Below, piece by piece: positions 61,885-64,000 of a stretch of 64,000 bases of DNA. The position numbers were made by a program, and so were the translations under genes. Under the pieces are notes generated by a model that had not been told where the DNA came from, searched no databases, and saw only the letters and a list, made by a program, of their open reading frames with translations. Source of the stretch: Fibrobacter succinogenes (GTDB lineage: Bacteria > Fibrobacterota > Fibrobacteria > Fibrobacterales > Fibrobacteraceae); contig CACZAD010000035.1 of assembly GCA_902779055.1 (NCBI GenBank), forward strand, positions 798 through 64,797, in the 5' to 3' direction. Each line of letters starts with the position of its first letter. The first letter of the stretch is position 1.

Positions 61885-62922
61885 TTAAGCACCGAGAGTC
61901 GGCTGTCCGAACTTGAACAGCATACTGTTGATTTCCCAGATGTCGTACTTTTGATGGGTGATAAAATAGGAGACGATCAGGTCGCCCTTGTTGGATGGCG
62001 AAAGCGCAAGCTCGGCGCGCGAAAGCAAATCCTTCGTTTCGTCCAGATTCAAACGCAAAGCGATCGCCAGTGCAAGCGCCGTCTTCTTGGTCGGCTTGTA
62101 GTTCACATTGCTGCGGATTTTCGAAAAATGCTTGCGGTCAAGATTTGCCCTCTTGTAAACCTCGACATCGTCCTGATGCTTTTCGCGAATGAGCGTAAAA
62201 AGCTTGCCGCAAAAAGTTTCGCCTGCAGTCGCAAGCATTTCTTCAAGGCTCGTGTCTTCAATACTGCTCCGGACTTCGAAATCGCAAAACCTTATACGAG
62301 GAGCTTCGTAAACCTTTTCGGATTCTTCTACGTTGTTTAAATTCCCGTTCCAGTTTCTGCGAAAACGCCCTTCAACATCATCATGCTTTTCCTGGACGTA
62401 ATTGTCGTCAATGTACGCCTGGATATCGCTGCAAAGTTCTTCGGAAACATCGAAGGACTTGCGGTCAAAAACGACCAGCTGCACCTCCATTTCGTGCGAC
62501 TGCAAAAAATCGCCAATCGCCCGCAATGCGATTTTTAGCGCTCCGTCTTTCGGGAAACGGAACACGCCGCTCGATATCAACGGGAACGCAATCGACTTGC
62601 AGCCCAGTTCCAAAGCCTTATTGAGCGCATTAAGGTAGCAGTTCGCAAGCGCAAGCCGTTCACCAGATTCGCCACCATTCCACTTCGGACCCACAACATG
62701 AATGATGTACTTTGCAGAAAGCGCAAAAGCAGGCGTTACCGCCACTTCGGCAACTTCAAGTGGACCGACTTTTTCACGCGCTGCCAAAAGTTCATCACGC
62801 CCCGCCGCCTCGTAAATATGATATTCGGCGCCACCGCCACAAACAGGATTCTTGTTTGCGGAATTGACGATGGCGTCGGCGCGGACTCTCGAAATATCGT
62901 TACGAACGATTTTTAAAGGCAT
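61885..62922 (-). CDS. Macro-domain protein with C-terminal HTH-like domain
   Basis: A 345-residue protein. Residues 1-165 are a macro domain (MPLKIVRNDISRVRADAIVNSANKN, GGGAEYHIYEAAG, then FPLISSGVFRFP), which binds or removes ADP-ribose. Residues 225-345 form a helical domain (VEVYKRANLDRKHFSKIRSN, TKKTALALAIALRLNLDET, YDIWEINSMLFKFGQP) that looks like an XRE-type DNA-binding fold. Regulation by ADP-ribose ligands is plausible but untested. I chose the ATG at 62922, within the 3' end of the upstream membrane gene (23-nt overlap). Confidence 0.85.
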   Translation of the reverse strand: MPLKIVRNDISRVRADAIVNSANKNPVCGGGAEYHIYEAAGRDELLAAREKVGPLEVAEVAVTPAFALSAKYIIHVVGPKWNGGESGERLALANCYLNALNKALELGCKSIAFPLISSGVFRFPKDGALKIALRAIGDFLQSHEMEVQLVVFDRKSFDVSEELCSDIQAYIDDNYVQEKHDDVEGRFRRNWNGNLNNVEESEKVYEAPRIRFCDFEVRSSIEDTSLEEMLATAGETFCGKLFTLIREKHQDDVEVYKRANLDRKHFSKIRSNVNYKPTKKTALALAIALRLNLDETKDLLSRAELALSPSNKGDLIVSYFITHQKYDIWEINSMLFKFGQPTLGA

Positions 62923-63760
62923 GTTGTAAAGGTAACAAAAGTAAACGTCTAGTCCGTTCCGGTTCGATAAAGAACGTCGCGACGCCAACCACAGTCATCG
63001 AATTAAAAAGGGAATGGAGTACTGCACTCGCCGTCATAAAGAAGCCAAAGCTTTCCATATGAAGCGCATGGAACGACATCCCAAAAACTTGGACAATCAT
63101 CAGCAATGCACACGACATCAAGATATACGTGTTCTTTTTCACCAGTGCAAAAATTCCCGCCAGAACCGCCACAAAATTGAACAAAGCCACGAACAAAATG
63201 GACCAGCGCCCCACTATCATCCCCGCAGTTCCGCCAATCCCACTTACAAGGAAATATATCGCGCAAAAACGGTACAGGCCTAAATTGAAGCTATGTTGAA
63301 CAGCTGCTGGAACGCTTTCTTCGGCACGCTTTTTAGGAGCGACAAAGAACGCCGCCACAACAGCAACAAGGTTAGCGTTAAAAACCATAGCAATCACAGC
63401 ACCGGCAGAAATCTGAAGTCCCGCTAAACAATTAAGAAAGGCCGGCCACGCGACAATCCAAACAACCATCAGTACCGCCAGAATTTTCAAGGCTTTCACG
63501 CTCTTTTTGACAAGCGCAAATACTCCCAACGACAAGGCAATCACAACGGCCAAAGTTCCCAGCGCAAACGGGACGAGGACACCCGACGCAATCAACAGTC
63601 CGCCCGTTCCAAGCAAATCTTCAAACGACGAATTCGTAAGCGCGCTCCACAGTGAAGCCAATTCACCGCTATGCCCAGCCAAAAGCAGCATATTGGTAAT
63701 AAAGCCGAGTATGTTCACAATAAATATTACGGCACAAACCCTGAGCAAAGCGAGATTCAT
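62900..63760 (-). CDS. Integral membrane protein of unknown function
   Basis: A 286-residue protein with about eight membrane helices in two similar halves (compare SLGVFALVKKSVKALKILAVL with LAGIFALVKKNTYILMSCALL), which suggests an internal duplication. No family recognised. GGGGAG precedes the ATG. Its 3' end overlaps the macro-domain gene start, so both are in one operon. Confidence 0.72.
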   Translation of the reverse strand: MNLALLRVCAVIFIVNILGFITNMLLLAGHSGELASLWSALTNSSFEDLLGTGGLLIASGVLVPFALGTLAVVIALSLGVFALVKKSVKALKILAVLMVVWIVAWPAFLNCLAGLQISAGAVIAMVFNANLVAVVAAFFVAPKKRAEESVPAAVQHSFNLGLYRFCAIYFLVSGIGGTAGMIVGRWSILFVALFNFVAVLAGIFALVKKNTYILMSCALLMIVQVFGMSFHALHMESFGFFMTASAVLHSLFNSMTVVGVATFFIEPERTRRLLLLPLQHAFKNRS

Positions 63761-63812
63761 AACTCCCCTATTTCATTTGATAAATAACAAATTCGTTCTA
63801 AAAATACAAAAA

Positions 63813-63843
63813 AACGGCCCGGATTTCATTCCGAGTCGTTTTT
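63813..63843. terminator. Terminator-like hairpin
   Basis: AACGGCCCGGA pairs with TCCGAGTCGTT with one mismatch and one G-T, with T-runs on both strands. No plus-strand gene precedes it. It may end a minus-strand transcript entering from the right. Confidence 0.65.
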
Positions 63844-63849
63844 GAAATT

Positions 63850-63993
63850 GGCTGGATTCTTCGCGTAAGGAGGTGCCCTCCCCATACGCGGATCATGCTC
63901 ACATAAGTGCTAAAGCACTAAGTGATCAAAGAGCTCAGTGGCGGGCATGACAATCGCGCGTTATATTAAGCGGGGCGTGCCCCGCCATTTTTT
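63850..63993. ncRNA. Structured gene-free region, possible RNA
   Basis: The window end (63761-64000) has no ORF. On the plus strand GCGTA-A-GGAGG pairs with CCTCC-CCA-TACGC, GATCA pairs with TGATC around AGTGCT-AA-AGCACT, and an intrinsic terminator follows at 63970-63993. Three nested hairpins ending in a terminator suggest a small RNA or a leader element. I could not match it to a known RNA family. Confidence 0.3.
63970..63993 (+). terminator. Plus-strand terminator without a visible gene
   Basis: GCGGGGC (63970-63976), GT, GCCCCGC (63979-63985), then CATTTTTT. It is a strong intrinsic terminator on the plus strand, although the preceding 3 kb have no plus-strand gene. Confidence 0.7.
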
Positions 63994-64000
63994 ACTTCAC

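Noticed and set aside
63864-63880. 3' end of a 16S rRNA gene (GGAGGTG match)
   Set aside because: The anti-Shine-Dalgarno end should read GGATCACCTCCTTA on the coding strand. Only the AAGGAGGTG part matches, and upstream sequence is not rRNA.

Overview
The window is most likely chromosomal DNA of a Fibrobacter species (Fibrobacterota). The best evidence is two tandem giant secreted proteins with the fibro-slime domain, a lipoprotein with the Fibrobacter major paralogous (FISUMP) domain, many small Ser/Gly-rich lipoproteins and beta-barrel proteins, and a core gene set of a Gram-negative anaerobe. Core genes are moderately GC-rich. The block at about 46.5-53 kb is clearly AT-rich. The best promoters have -10 boxes of the TATATT/TATCTT type, often followed by TG, and many genes have such a box only a few bases before the ATG and no Shine-Dalgarno sequence.

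Layout. 1-300: three tRNA genes on the minus strand (Thr-TGT, Tyr-GTA, Thr-GGT), resembling the tRNA group that precedes tuf in other bacteria. 0.6-8.8 kb: thioesterase, rarA, a DUF4153 membrane protein, an adenosylhomocysteinase gene (ahcY) broken by an internal deletion, an LTA-synthase-like sulfatase and a propeller-like glycan protein. 8.9-14.4 kb: a GT4 glycosyltransferase, a von Willebrand A protein, an SGNH esterase and an ImmA/IrrE-like protein without the catalytic Glu. 14.5-24 kb: envelope genes (beta-barrel proteins, murJ, tandem lipoproteins, PEGA protein, LpoB and COG3014 lipoproteins). 24-29 kb: an OmpR/PhoB-type two-component pair, a 6-phosphofructokinase, a 47-residue protein and a periplasmic repeat protein. 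29-32 kb: a Ser-rich lipoprotein and pta, whose 3' end is replaced by a repeat element. 32-40 kb: two fibro-slime proteins. 40-45.5 kb: RNase G/E, a tandem repeat array, an M23 peptidase, a small membrane protein, dnaN and ttcA.

45.5-54.6 kb is an accessory island: a FISUMP lipoprotein, an orphan VbhA-type antitoxin, degenerate repeat tracts, a tight five-gene minus-strand operon (KAP-like P-loop NTPase, two small membrane proteins, a helical protein, and a large protein with a C-terminal RX4H HEPN-like motif), the remaining N-terminus of a type I restriction hsdR gene, a RhuM-family protein between 42-bp direct repeats, and a DUF2442 protein. The five-gene operon is the best candidate for an undescribed system. 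NTPase sensor, membrane partners and putative RNase suggest antiphage defence, but this is inference.

54.6-64 kb: a LysR regulator divergent from metE around a perfect dyad, a CytX-like permease whose 5' end contains the second copy of the repeat found in pta, a pyridoxamine-kinase-like protein, a radical SAM protein, a cytosolic vWA protein, a macro-domain protein overlapping a membrane-protein gene, and a gene-free, highly structured end with a plus-strand terminator.
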